This document shows, piece after piece, positions 26,302 through 35,115 of a DNA stretch of 64,000 nt; the first letter of the stretch is position 1; each line of letters begins with the position of its first letter. The notes below the pieces were generated by a model. It was not told where the DNA came from, did no database searches, and saw nothing but the letters and a program-made list of their open reading frames with translations. The stretch spans positions 496,001 through 560,000 of the forward strand of contig NC_020054.1 of the NCBI RefSeq assembly GCF_000331105.1, given 5' to 3'. The stretch comes from Fibrella aestuarina BUZ 2. GTDB lineage: Bacteria > Bacteroidota > Bacteroidia > Cytophagales > Spirosomataceae. The position numbers were made by a program, and so were the translations under genes.

Positions 26302-27042
26302 TCAATAGAGCTTCACTTTGTAGCGGTACCGGCCCCGGAAATATTCCTTCATCTTTATCACCTCGCGCGGCTGATCACTGATCCAGAACGTGGCGCAGGA
26401 ACCGGGGGCGTAGTCGATCCGAACAAGCCAGCAGTCGACCGTGACTTTTCCGACGATCGGTAGCGGCTCGCGCCCGATAACGCTCAGCTTGTAATAGGCC
26501 GCGGCGGGGCTACCCGGCTCATAGAACGGCACGGCAAACGTTTGGCCCACTTTCCGTAGCGGTAGCAGGGGCAGGATTTCCAGATCCATCGGAAAGGCAA
26601 ACGCCGGTGGCTGCATCGTTACCCGAAAGGCGCTGTCTTTGGCCGTGTGGCGGGCCGAATCGGGCATGGTAACCACATCCTTCTGAAAAACGAAGCTTCG
26701 GCTGCCGCGCTTTGCATACACGGCCTCATGCGTCAGCGGGGCCAGGGATGGCCATTGGCCGGTAGTAGTTACGTGTGCCAGCAGCGAGTCGCGGCGATAC
26801 CAGTCCCAGACAAACGTATACTGCCGCTGCCCGTTTTGCGTGGTTTGGCGGAGCGTGCGGTCCCAGATGTCGGCCGATGATAACCGCCGACTGGTCGAGT
26901 CTTCGAAGTAGACGGCGTACGAGCGCTTGCCATCGCGCCAGGCGGCCGTATTGAGCGATCGGGCGTTCACGCGAATGGTATCAGTTTGGGCACGGGCCAC
27001 GGTCGATACCAGTAGCAGGGCAATCAGGAGAAATCGGTTCAT
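26302..27042 (-). CDS. secreted hypothetical protein (DUF3108-like)
   Basis: A 246-aa protein with a signal peptide (MNRFLLIALLLVSTVARAQ). The order of beta strands, PLRKVGQTFAVPFYEPG and the C-terminal VDCWLVRIDYAPGSCATFWI then SDQPREVIKMKEYF resemble DUF3108-like periplasmic proteins. These are predicted beta-barrel or lipid-binding folds. It lies 67 bp upstream of the esterase gene on the same strand, so the two may be co-transcribed. No catalytic residues are evident. Confidence 0.7.
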   Translation of the reverse strand: MNRFLLIALLLVSTVARAQTDTIRVNARSLNTAAWRDGKRSYAVYFEDSTSRRLSSADIWDRTLRQTTQNGQRQYTFVWDWYRRDSLLAHVTTTGQWPSLAPLTHEAVYAKRGSRSFVFQKDVVTMPDSARHTAKDSAFRVTMQPPAFAFPMDLEILPLLPLRKVGQTFAVPFYEPGSPAAAYYKLSVIGREPLPIVGKVTVDCWLVRIDYAPGSCATFWISDQPREVIKMKEYFRGRYRYKVKLY

Positions 27043-27156
27043 GGGGTTGACGGTGTTTGTCGGTAAAGGAACAGCGTGTAGGGCAGCGCGCCCCCAGCAC
27101 TTTGATCAGCGGCTGTAACCGCGTTGGATTGGGCTGTAGCGAACCGTTACGACACA

Positions 27157-27190
27157 AAACAGCCCCTATCCAGTTGGATAGAGGCTGTTT
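27157..27190 (-). terminator. probable terminator of the FG-GAP/LRR gene
   Basis: A stem of 16 pairs with one mismatch (AAACAGCC...CTATCCA / TGGATAG...GGCTGTTT) and a 2-nt centre. It lies just after the stop of the minus-strand gene at 27232 and before the start of the gene at 27042. On the minus strand it is followed by TTGTG, a weak T tract. Confidence 0.65.
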
Positions 27191-27231
27191 GACTCAGGAT
27201 AACCCAATGCGCCTTATGGGAAAGTTGTTGA

Positions 27232-30200
27232 TCAGCGTTGACCCAGCAGTAGCCGACTGGCGGTATTGAAGCGGAGTCGTCGGCCCGGATCGTAACGTAC
27301 CTGCCTGGCCTGCGCCTCGTAATTGGCAGGTACGTCTACAAGGTGTTTGATCGCCACCGAATCGGCACTGGTCGGCACCCGGTTGAGCGACCAGATCGAG
27401 GCATCATTCCAGGCACCATCTTTTAGCGTGTACAGATCCGTACCCGTCGTTGGTATGACTTGCAGCGTGAACGTATTCGAATACACGCTGTTTGCCAGCC
27501 CACTGACGAGCACTTTGTACGTCCCGGCATTGGCGGTTGTCAGGCTGGGCAGCGTTAGGGTTGCTGAGGTAGCGCCCGCCAGCGCCGTTTCGTTCTTATA
27601 CCATTGATAGCCCGTCACGTCGCCCGTGGCCGAAATACTGACGGTCAGTGTAGCGCCAACGGGTAAGGTATAGCTCGGGTTAGGCTGCCGAACGATGGCC
27701 ACGGGTGCCGAACAGCCTCCCGTCCTCGTGGCACAGAAAGCACCAAAATCGCCACTACCGGGCAGGTCTGGGTTCTGCGTCAGGTTTACCGATTTTCCGC
27801 ACAAGGCCGAGTAGCTGTTCGGAATACAGCCGCTCAGGCGATTATTGCTCAGGATGAGCGTGGTCAGGCTGGGCAGCGTGGCCAGACTTTCCGGCAGGCT
27901 ACCCGTCAGCTGGTTCCTACTCAGGTTCAGGTAGGAGAGCTTACGCAACGTACCCAGGTTCGCTGGCATCGATCCCGTCAGCTGGTTTCTTTCCAGGTTG
28001 AGCGATTCCAGGTTGCTCAGCGCCGTCAGGCTAACGGGTATAGTGCCCGAGAACTGATTGCCGCCCAATGACAGCGACGTCAGGCCGGTCAGAGCACGTA
28101 GCCCATCGGGGAGACTGCCGGTCAGCTGATTGTTATCCAGGGCGAGCGTGGTTAAGCTGGTCAGGGTACTCAGGCTGGCGGGCAGGCTGCCACTCAATTG
28201 ATTATTTCCCAATACCAACGACGTTACCCGGCCATTGCCATCGCAGCCCACCCCATACCAGCCGCAGGGGTTACAGCCAGCCAGCCAGTTGGTGCGCGTG
28301 GCCCAGCCAGTGCCATTTGTGGCCGCGTACAAATCGGCCAGTGCGGTGTAGTCTGGGCTGGGCGCGTTGACGGTCAGGTTGACCGACGCCGTGACGATGC
28401 AGTTGGCGCCGCTGCTGACGGTAACGGAATAGATGCCGCTCTGGTTGGTACTGGAGAGGCTGAGGGGTGGGTTCTGCTGCGTCGACGAAAAGCCCGCGGG
28501 TCCCTGCCAGCGGTAGCTGCTGGCAGCCTGCACGCCCAGCGTCAGGCGCTGACTCACGCAGGCCGGGTTACTGCTGACCGTTGCTGTATACCCCGGACAG
28601 GCGGTGATGGTAAAGGCCGTACTGGCCGACAGGCTTCCCGGATCAGTCGCCCGCACCGTTACGGTGGAAGAACCGCTCGCGGTGGGTATTCCCGAAATCA
28701 CCCGCGTCGTGGGGTTGAACGTTAAGCCATTAGCCGGACTGATACTGGCTGAATACGTCAGCGAGTTGGGCGTATGCGCGTCGGTGAAGGCATTGACGGT
28801 GTACGAAAAGGCGCTCCCTACCGTGGCCGACTGGTTGGCGTTGGCTACGGCAACGGGGGCGGTGTTACAGCTACCCAGCCGAACGACCACACGGCCTTCA
28901 TAACTGGCGGTAAGTATATCGAGGCGACCATCCTTGTTTACGTCGCCGAGCGCCGTTGCGGCTGAACGGGTCGCGGCTACCGACAGGGAGGTTGGGGTGA
29001 ATGAGCCCGTTCCCGTCCCCAACAGCAACTGAGGCAGGGAATCGCTACAGGCAATGGCGTCCAGACTGCCATCATTCATAAAGTCGCCCAGGTCCACATC
29101 GGTGGCATCTTTGCCTACACTAATAGTATTGGCATGGACAAACGTGTTGCCAAAAACCCCCACCTGCACATGCATAACCGACTGGTCGTAATCAGCCGCC
29201 ACAAAATCAAGGATGTTATCATTGTTGAGCGTACCTACGGCAAGCCGATATTGCCTGCCACTGCCAACTACCACGTCGGGAATGGCCGTAAAGCCGCCAA
29301 CGCCATTTCCCAGCCGAACCAACACCCGGTTATAGGTTGTGCTGGAAGCCAGAAAATCGCTGTTGCCATCCTTGTTGATATCCAACACGACCACATGGCT
29401 AGCGCCCGGATACTGGTGGGCTGGGCCGGGAATGGAGGCATTTGAATACGCAATGAATTCGCCGAAACCACTTCCCATCCGCACAGATAAAAACGGCGGA
29501 CTAAACACGTTGCCCGTATTGGCCGTGACAAAATCAAGCGCACCATCGTTATTAAAATCTGCCAACGCGATGGACTGAGGGGCAACACCAACGCTTACTT
29601 CCTGGGTTAGGCGAAACTGGCCGGTTCCATCGCCCAGCCGAACCGAAACAGAGTTACCGAAACTGTTGACAGCCAGAAAATCCAGCTTCCCGTCGTTGTT
29701 GATATCACCCACTTGGACATCACTGGGGCCCGCCCCTACAGCGATGTCGGTGGTGCCAGTAAAGCGGCCAGTTCCATCGCCCAAGCGGACCGTTACCGTG
29801 TTTGCCAAAATATTGGCGGTCAGCAAGTCCAGGTTACCGTCATTATTTACGTCGCCAAGGGCTATCGCCGATGCCAACTCGCCAACCCCTACGTCTTCAG
29901 CCGTCACAACCATGGGCGCCTCTGAGCAGACAGGCCCACGCCCCACCGTTAGCGTAAAGACCCGTTTAGCGGTGCCCGCCCCCAACCCGGTAACGGTTAC
30001 CGAATAAACGCCCGTCGGCTGCGCGTTCATGACCTGCACGACACCCGTGGCGGGGTCGCCCACTAGCGTCCCTCTGAAATTGGCCGTCGTTGACACATTG
30101 AGCCTGCTGGTACGGGTTGGCGCCCCGTTAGGAGTAATCACAGCCCCTCCCCCATTGATCATCGTAGCATCTAGATACGTACCCAATGTCGGCGCCTGGG

Positions 30201-30273
30201 CGTAGAGGTAGCTGGGTAGCACAATCAGATTCAACAAAAACAGACTGAACGAATGCGTAACGGTTTTTAGCAT
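27232..30273 (-). CDS. secreted FG-GAP/VCBS, Ig-like and plant-type LRR mosaic protein
   Basis: 1014 aa from the ATG at 30273. This start is preferred over 30402 because it opens with a signal peptide (MLKTVTHSFSLFLLNLIVLP...YAQ). Residues about 120-480 are FG-GAP/VCBS repeats (ALGDVNNDGNLDLLTAN, LGDINNDGKLDFLAV). A putative Ig domain of He_PIG type (FTDAHTPNSLTYSASIS) and an SPRY-like Ig segment follow. Plant-type LRRs come next, with a cap (WLAGCNPCGWYGVGCDGNGR) and repeats such as LTSLTTLALDNNQLTGSLP. A further Ig-like domain and a G8-like end (DGAWNDASIWSLNRVPTSAD) complete it. The last residues (RLLLGQR) are not a T9SS sorting domain, which is unusual for such a surface protein. Confidence 0.88.
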   Translation of the reverse strand: MLKTVTHSFSLFLLNLIVLPSYLYAQAPTLGTYLDATMINGGGAVITPNGAPTRTSRLNVSTTANFRGTLVGDPATGVVQVMNAQPTGVYSVTVTGLGAGTAKRVFTLTVGRGPVCSEAPMVVTAEDVGVGELASAIALGDVNNDGNLDLLTANILANTVTVRLGDGTGRFTGTTDIAVGAGPSDVQVGDINNDGKLDFLAVNSFGNSVSVRLGDGTGQFRLTQEVSVGVAPQSIALADFNNDGALDFVTANTGNVFSPPFLSVRMGSGFGEFIAYSNASIPGPAHQYPGASHVVVLDINKDGNSDFLASSTTYNRVLVRLGNGVGGFTAIPDVVVGSGRQYRLAVGTLNNDNILDFVAADYDQSVMHVQVGVFGNTFVHANTISVGKDATDVDLGDFMNDGSLDAIACSDSLPQLLLGTGTGSFTPTSLSVAATRSAATALGDVNKDGRLDILTASYEGRVVVRLGSCNTAPVAVANANQSATVGSAFSYTVNAFTDAHTPNSLTYSASISPANGLTFNPTTRVISGIPTASGSSTVTVRATDPGSLSASTAFTITACPGYTATVSSNPACVSQRLTLGVQAASSYRWQGPAGFSSTQQNPPLSLSSTNQSGIYSVTVSSGANCIVTASVNLTVNAPSPDYTALADLYAATNGTGWATRTNWLAGCNPCGWYGVGCDGNGRVTSLVLGNNQLSGSLPASLSTLTSLTTLALDNNQLTGSLPDGLRALTGLTSLSLGGNQFSGTIPVSLTALSNLESLNLERNQLTGSMPANLGTLRKLSYLNLSRNQLTGSLPESLATLPSLTTLILSNNRLSGCIPNSYSALCGKSVNLTQNPDLPGSGDFGAFCATRTGGCSAPVAIVRQPNPSYTLPVGATLTVSISATGDVTGYQWYKNETALAGATSATLTLPSLTTANAGTYKVLVSGLANSVYSNTFTLQVIPTTGTDLYTLKDGAWNDASIWSLNRVPTSADSVAIKHLVDVPANYEAQARQVRYDPGRRLRFNTASRLLLGQR

Positions 30274-30307
30274 AACGTAGCGAATTGGGGGTAGCAGGCG
30301 TGGCACA

Positions 30308-30511
30308 CTACCACGATACCGTTGCCTCATCAGATGACTTCGTGGGCGACGGTTCAAACAACAGCCGGCTCCGTTGCTCCAGCTGCCGCACCTTGTAGGC
30401 ATAGTACAGGCAGATGCCGTTGGCCAGCAGGGCAGCGGTCAGTAGCAAGCCGACCAGTTTGAGCAGCCAACGGCGGTAGTCGGCATCGAGCGAAGACGAG
30501 AGGAACGGCAT
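30308..30511 (-). CDS. small single-pass membrane protein
   Basis: 67 aa from the ATG at 30511 (the longer open frame from 30604 reads poorly). One transmembrane segment lies at about residues 17-36 (LLKLVGLLLTAALLANGICL), followed by YKVRQLEQRSRLL and a polar tail. I do not recognise it. It lies between the TPR-HTH regulator and the FG-GAP/LRR gene, 35 bp upstream of the latter's start and in the same direction. Confidence 0.5.
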   Translation of the reverse strand: MPFLSSSLDADYRRWLLKLVGLLLTAALLANGICLYYAYKVRQLEQRSRLLFEPSPTKSSDEATVSW

Positions 30512-30679
30512 GGGTTGGTCTGTAAGCCTGATACAAAGCAGACGATCATCCCCCGAAAGGCCTACGTAACACCGTGGACAAGGCGTGGACAAGCGCCGGG
30601 ACAAGGCGTAGACAACAGGCTGGGTATGTTCGTAGACACGTTCGTACTCAGCAGTTTACAAGCCAGTCTTATTTGGGAG

Positions 30680-32434
30680 CTACAGCGAATCGATCAGGCC
30701 CTCCAGCGTAGTATCGGGGCGGAGGTACTCGAGCTTTTTACGCAGGCGATAGCGCGATTTGCGAATGCTCTCCTGACTTACGCCCAGCACAAAGGCCATG
30801 TCTTTCGACGGAATGGCCAGCTTCGACAGGGCCAACAGCCGGATTTCAGCGGGGGTAAGCGCGGGGAAACGGGCGTGCAGCGTCTCGAAAAAGCCGGGGT
30901 GCACCTGCTCGAATAACCGTTTGAACTGCTGCCAGTCGGCCTCGGTCAGGATAACCTGCTGCATCAGGTGCTCGACCATTACAGGCCCCGCCGCCGCACT
31001 GACCACCGGCTCGTAGGGCTGCTCCAGGCCAGCGGCCAGTTTTTCGATCAGTTCATTCTTTTCTTTCAGGTGGCGGGTATACTGGTTCAGTTGGGCCGTG
31101 GCATGCGCCAGCAATTCGTCGGCCCGTTTCTGCTGCTCGGCCTGTACCTGCTTCTCGCGCTGCCGTTTGAGTCGGTTTTGGTTGAGTGCATACACGCCCG
31201 CCGCCGTCAGGCACAGCAATGCCATAATGATGATGTTCCGTACATGAATTGCGTTGGCTTTTTCGGCTTCAATCTGCGCCAGCTCGGACAGATACCGCTC
31301 GGCGTTGACTTTTATGGCTGAGTTAGCCAGTACCTGGCTGCTGAACACAGCCCGCAGTGAGTCTTTGAGCGCGAGTGTCGAATCCTGATACAACGTGGCG
31401 CGGGCATAGTTGCCCGTTTTCTTAAAGTAAGCGGTCTGCACCTGATAATAGGTCAGCGGGTAATTGGCCCAGCCTTTGTTGGGTGTCACAATCCCGACCG
31501 ACCGGTCGATGTAGTTCTTGGCCTTGGCCGTGCTATCCAGCGTCAGTAAGGCCTCTGCCAGATAAAGGGCTGTCACGGCCGACCGCTCCGCCGCCTCGTT
31601 CATCGACAGCCGGTAGCCGATGTACAGATACGGTAAGGCGCGCCGTGCCTGCCCCCGCAACAGCAGTGTCTGCCCCAGCCCGCTCGAGGCGATGCCTACG
31701 TACGTCGAATCGTGGTAGCTTTTTGCTTGGTTTATGACACGTTGGAAAAGAGCTTCGGCTTTTGTATAGCTCTTCAGCCGCTGGTACACCATCGCCGTGT
31801 TGTTGTAATTGGCCAGTTCTTCCCGTTTCGACAAAAATGGGTAGCGAAACGCCTCTTCCATGTAGCGCAGGAAGGTGTCGTATTCGTCGAACGCGTAGTA
31901 CCGGCTGCCCAGCCCCGTCAGGTATTTGTTGATTTCGGGGATGTGCTGGTAGCCGATTTGTTTAAAGGCCTGCTGCGCCCGCAACAGCCAGCGAAAACCC
32001 TTATCGAATTGCTGCTCGCCGAAGTAATACATACCCCGCATGTGCCAGTACGACGCTTTCACCACCGGCACCGGGCACTGATCCATGTGCGGTTCGGCCT
32101 CATCCAGCACCGTCGATAACCGACCGGTATAATCGACCAGGTTGTGCCGTACCAGCAGTTTGTGCAGGTCGGCGGTCCAGTAGAGCCGCTCGTCCTGTTG
32201 TTGCCGGGCAACGTCGCGCAGGCGATCCAGTTCCGCAAAGACCCGTATGGTGTCGTTGGGCGTCAGGCGTTTTCTTTCCCAGACATCTTTCCAGATGGCG
32301 CGTTGCCAGAGCTTGAACAGGCGCTGATCGGGTGGATACCGGAAGAGGGTGTCGATCTGCGCCTGCCCGGAACCGGCCAACAGCAATCCGCCCAAGCAAA
32401 GGAATACGTTTCTGAGAAGCCTTACGCTCTTCAT
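30680..32434 (-). CDS. TPR-containing transcriptional regulator with LuxR-type HTH
   Basis: A 584-aa protein with a signal-like start (MKSVRLLRNVFLCLGGLLLAGSGQAQ). Tetratricopeptide-like repeats follow (about 30-380; KSYTKAEALFQRVINQAKSY). Then come one membrane helix at about 403-420 (NIIIMALLCLTAAGVYALN), a coiled coil (QREKQVQAEQQKRADELL), and a C-terminal HTH at about 520-575 (LTPAEIRLLALSKLAIPSKD, LGVSQESIRKSRYRLRKKL). This architecture is common in Bacteroidota: the periplasmic TPR part senses and the cytoplasmic HTH binds DNA. The genes downstream on the same strand (small membrane protein, FG-GAP/LRR protein) are possible targets. Confidence 0.88.
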   Translation of the reverse strand: MKSVRLLRNVFLCLGGLLLAGSGQAQIDTLFRYPPDQRLFKLWQRAIWKDVWERKRLTPNDTIRVFAELDRLRDVARQQQDERLYWTADLHKLLVRHNLVDYTGRLSTVLDEAEPHMDQCPVPVVKASYWHMRGMYYFGEQQFDKGFRWLLRAQQAFKQIGYQHIPEINKYLTGLGSRYYAFDEYDTFLRYMEEAFRYPFLSKREELANYNNTAMVYQRLKSYTKAEALFQRVINQAKSYHDSTYVGIASSGLGQTLLLRGQARRALPYLYIGYRLSMNEAAERSAVTALYLAEALLTLDSTAKAKNYIDRSVGIVTPNKGWANYPLTYYQVQTAYFKKTGNYARATLYQDSTLALKDSLRAVFSSQVLANSAIKVNAERYLSELAQIEAEKANAIHVRNIIIMALLCLTAAGVYALNQNRLKRQREKQVQAEQQKRADELLAHATAQLNQYTRHLKEKNELIEKLAAGLEQPYEPVVSAAAGPVMVEHLMQQVILTEADWQQFKRLFEQVHPGFFETLHARFPALTPAEIRLLALSKLAIPSKDMAFVLGVSQESIRKSRYRLRKKLEYLRPDTTLEGLIDSL

Positions 32435-32820
32435 GTACTGAATTAAGTTGGCAGCGTGTTAATGGTCTACTAAGTAGAGTATAAAAATAGGATAATCGAA
32501 CCAAAAACCGTGCCCTCACAGCTAAGCCGACGGCTCATCGACTGCACGTACCTGCTTCCTATTCAGTGGGCGAGCCGCGATTTATATAGTGAATCAGCAA
32601 ACCGTGATCGGTCGTGGGGTATCGCCATCTGAGCGTTTTAGTCGGTATCGATTGTCAATTAAAAAGCCCGCGACGAATCGTCGCGGGCTTTCGCACTCCT
32701 CCTCTAGTCAGCATATTGCAGAGCATGAAGCATTGCCACTTTTAGCCTAATTCTGAATGAATAGTCGGCAGGCGACAAGGCGATCGTAACAGCGTTGGAT
32801 AAACGTAGAAAGTCAAGGGG
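32435..32820. other. intergenic region with terminator
   Basis: About 385 bp between two minus-strand genes. It contains the terminator at 32661-32691 and one CACGTACCTGC motif near 32546. It should also hold the promoter of the TPR-HTH gene, in the AT-rich part at 32455-32510. No coding frame is supported. Confidence 0.5.
32661..32691 (-). terminator. rho-independent terminator of the PfkB-family gene
   Basis: A 14-bp perfect stem (AAAGCCCGCGACGA / TCGTCGCGGGCTTT) with a 1-nt centre. On the minus strand it ends in a run of five T. It is downstream of the sugar kinase gene. Confidence 0.88.
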
Positions 32821-33780
32821 CTACATCGATTCGACCGGGTAGGGCTGCCTGATCCAGTTCAGCAGGCGGTCGACGTCGGCCCGGTGAAACAGTTCGGTAC
32901 CGGGGTTCATCGTCGCGGCAGTACCGCAGGCAACACCCAGTTGAATGGCATCGGCATAGGAGCGTTGCTGCGCCAGCGCATAGACCATGCCCCCTACCAG
33001 ACTGTCACCCGCACCGACCGTACTCTGTTTCCTGACGGGTGGTGCCTGCACGTACAGCGTCTCGGCGGCATCCACCAGCATGGCCCCACGCGGCCCCAGC
33101 GACACCACCACCACCTGGCAGCTACCCTGCCGAATCAGCTGCGTAGCGGCTTCGGTGATCTGATCCATTTCGAGCCGGTCGGCGTTGACCAGCCGGGCCA
33201 GTTCACCCAGATTGGGCTTGATCATAAAAACGCCTTCCTCCAGCGCCGCCCGTAGCGGGTCGCCCGCCGTGTCGAGCACAAACCGGCTGTTGTGCGCTTT
33301 CGCCTTGCGGGCCAGTTGGGCATAGAAGTCGGTGGGCAAACCGGGTGGCAGGCTTCCACTTGCCACTACGTACTCAACGGGTATGTAGTCGATCGGGGGG
33401 TCGAGCCGGTTGATGTGCGCCAGGCAATCGGCGGCTTCGTCGGGCGTCAGCGTTGGGCCGGGCGTGCCGAACCGGTATTGCTGATTGGTCGTCGTTTCGG
33501 TCACGACAAAGCATTCGCGGGTGAGGCCACTCAGGCGAATGGGCTGATGATGAATCCCTTCGGCTTCGACGAGTGCCTCCAGCGTGTGGCCCGACGCGCC
33601 GCCCACCGTGAACAGCGCGAGCGACTGCCCACCCAGCCGACGGATGGCTTTAGAGACGTTGATGCCGCCGCCGCCCGCGTCGTACTGCGGTTGGGAGCAG
33701 TGCAGCTTATGTTCGGGCACCAGCCGATCAATCGTCATGCTGATGTCGACAGCCGGGTTGAGCGTGAGCGTAACAATCAT
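32821..33780 (-). CDS. PfkB-family hexose-phosphate kinase (1-phosphofructokinase/PfkB type)
   Basis: A 319-aa ribokinase-fold kinase. The N terminus MIVTLTLNPAVDISM is the hallmark of the FruK/LacC/PfkB branch. The second signature has the catalytic Asp in TVGAGDSLVGGMVYAL, and the substrate loop has DAGGGGINVSKAIRRLGG. It probably phosphorylates fructose-1-phosphate, fructose-6-phosphate or tagatose-6-phosphate with ATP in the cytoplasm. No PTS or aldolase gene is adjacent to decide between them. It is monocistronic. A second, unrelated phosphofructokinase (PfkA) lies at 56114. Confidence 0.9.
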   Translation of the reverse strand: MIVTLTLNPAVDISMTIDRLVPEHKLHCSQPQYDAGGGGINVSKAIRRLGGQSLALFTVGGASGHTLEALVEAEGIHHQPIRLSGLTRECFVVTETTTNQQYRFGTPGPTLTPDEAADCLAHINRLDPPIDYIPVEYVVASGSLPPGLPTDFYAQLARKAKAHNSRFVLDTAGDPLRAALEEGVFMIKPNLGELARLVNADRLEMDQITEAATQLIRQGSCQVVVVSLGPRGAMLVDAAETLYVQAPPVRKQSTVGAGDSLVGGMVYALAQQRSYADAIQLGVACGTAATMNPGTELFHRADVDRLLNWIRQPYPVESM

Positions 33781-33923
33781 GGAAACAACCGTTTAGTTGA
33801 CCAAAGATGCCGACAACGTACCTAGCCCACCATGACCGCCGTTACCCACCCGGCTAACAGGCATCAGGTTGATGATTGCATTCAGAACTACAGCAAAATG
33901 TATCTCTAACAAAACTCGCCCTT

Positions 33924-33986
33924 AGCGATCCGTCGCCCCATCCCAGGTACGTTGCCAACGTACCTGGGATGGGGCGACGGATCGCT
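33924..33986. repeat. perfect 30-bp inverted repeat after the RNA repair genes
   Basis: Arms 33924-33953 and 33957-33986 are perfectly complementary, with a 3-nt loop (GCC). The arm tips next to the loop are CCAGGTACGTT/AACGTACCTGG, the window's frequent motif. It ends 1 bp before the stop codon of the HD-Pnk gene. It may terminate or stabilise that mRNA. There is no T tract. Confidence 0.85.
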
Positions 33987-33987
33987 G

Positions 33988-35115
33988 TTAAGTGGTAATC
34001 TGGTCTGTCACGGCGTACACAACGTCATGGGCCTCCCAAATCGCAGGTACGTCCAGCTTCGACAGCATCCGGCTCACTACCGGTTCGGGGACAGAGTACT
34101 GCCGGTTGGTATTCTGAGCCATACGTTGTGTCTCAGGCGCCTCCACATATGCGATCGTCACGCGCGCCCGGTACGTCACGAAGAGATCAATCAGTTGTGA
34201 CCGCATCGTGTAAGTAATGTTGGTCGCGTTCCACACGAACGGCTGCCGTTTTCGCAGATAGCTGCGCGCCAGTTCTTTGGCTTCCTGCACTACACGCCCG
34301 GTGGCCCGCCGGTCGGTTGGATCGACGCCCAGCCGACGCCGGATACCATCCAGGCTGACGACCGGCCAGTCGGGATAATGCGTCAGGATATAAAAATCCT
34401 TGCCTGCGCCCGGCAAGCCGCTCAGCAGTAAAACCTCGGTTTCGGTGTCATCATACAGCACGTAATCAGGGGCTACGTCGTCTCGTCTGAAATACTGAAA
34501 CCGGGTGATCTCCGACGCAAAGGCGTAAGGGTTACCATAACACCGCTGCTCCTGGCAGAAGGCCTCAAACAGATCAATCCGGTAAAGCATCTCCGCCTGA
34601 TCATTGCAAACTCGCCCCAGCACGTCGGCACGAGCTAGTAGCGCCAACCACCTTGTGTTAACCTCCAAACTGGCTTTGAGCAGTGCCTGATAGGGGTTCT
34701 CTTTGTCAAACAACCACAGTGGCAATCCATGATAGCGCACCAGCTTGGCAATGGCTTCGCGGATAACAAAGGGGGCTGGTAACGCGTCGTAGAGTATCAA
34801 CCGGGCGGTATATTCTCCTTTTCGAGCGTGCCCTCTCGACGTAATTCGACCGTCGGGTTCGAACACCGTCGTTGAGCGCTTCTCTACATCGTGAAGCAAC
34901 GCCGCCGCCCAAAGTATGGCCTGTTCGTCAGCAGCGAGCACCTGATAGCCTGGCAAGGCAGCGAGCGCTTCCAGCACCATGCGTGTGTGGGTTGCTACAT
35001 CGCCTTCGGCATGGTGAATCGAATCCTGGGGCACGCCCTGCATATGGCGTACCCAGTCAAACTGGCGCAGCAGATCGGGCCAGTCGGTATGTGTAGTCAA
35101 TTGCCAGTGTGTCAT
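33988..35115 (-). CDS. HD-Pnk: HD phosphoesterase fused to polynucleotide 5'-kinase
   Basis: A 375-aa bifunctional RNA end-healing enzyme. Residues about 30-180 form an HD domain, with H35, H43 and the His75-Asp76 pair in LLHDVEK. Residues about 225-375 form a P-loop kinase (GLPGAGKD at 233-240, Lys239) with the Pnk features DGIRRRLGVDPTDRR and VWNATNITYTMRSQL. This layout matches the HD-Pnk family characterised from Runella slithyformis, in which the HD part removes 2',3'-cyclic or 2'/3'-phosphates and the Pnk part phosphorylates 5'-OH ends. The start overlaps the stop of the upstream RNA ligase gene by 4 nt (ATGA), so they are translationally coupled. Together they can heal and seal cleaved RNA. 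Confidence 0.92.
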   Translation of the reverse strand: MTHWQLTTHTDWPDLLRQFDWVRHMQGVPQDSIHHAEGDVATHTRMVLEALAALPGYQVLAADEQAILWAAALLHDVEKRSTTVFEPDGRITSRGHARKGEYTARLILYDALPAPFVIREAIAKLVRYHGLPLWLFDKENPYQALLKASLEVNTRWLALLARADVLGRVCNDQAEMLYRIDLFEAFCQEQRCYGNPYAFASEITRFQYFRRDDVAPDYVLYDDTETEVLLLSGLPGAGKDFYILTHYPDWPVVSLDGIRRRLGVDPTDRRATGRVVQEAKELARSYLRKRQPFVWNATNITYTMRSQLIDLFVTYRARVTIAYVEAPETQRMAQNTNRQYSVPEPVVSRMLSKLDVPAIWEAHDVVYAVTDQITT

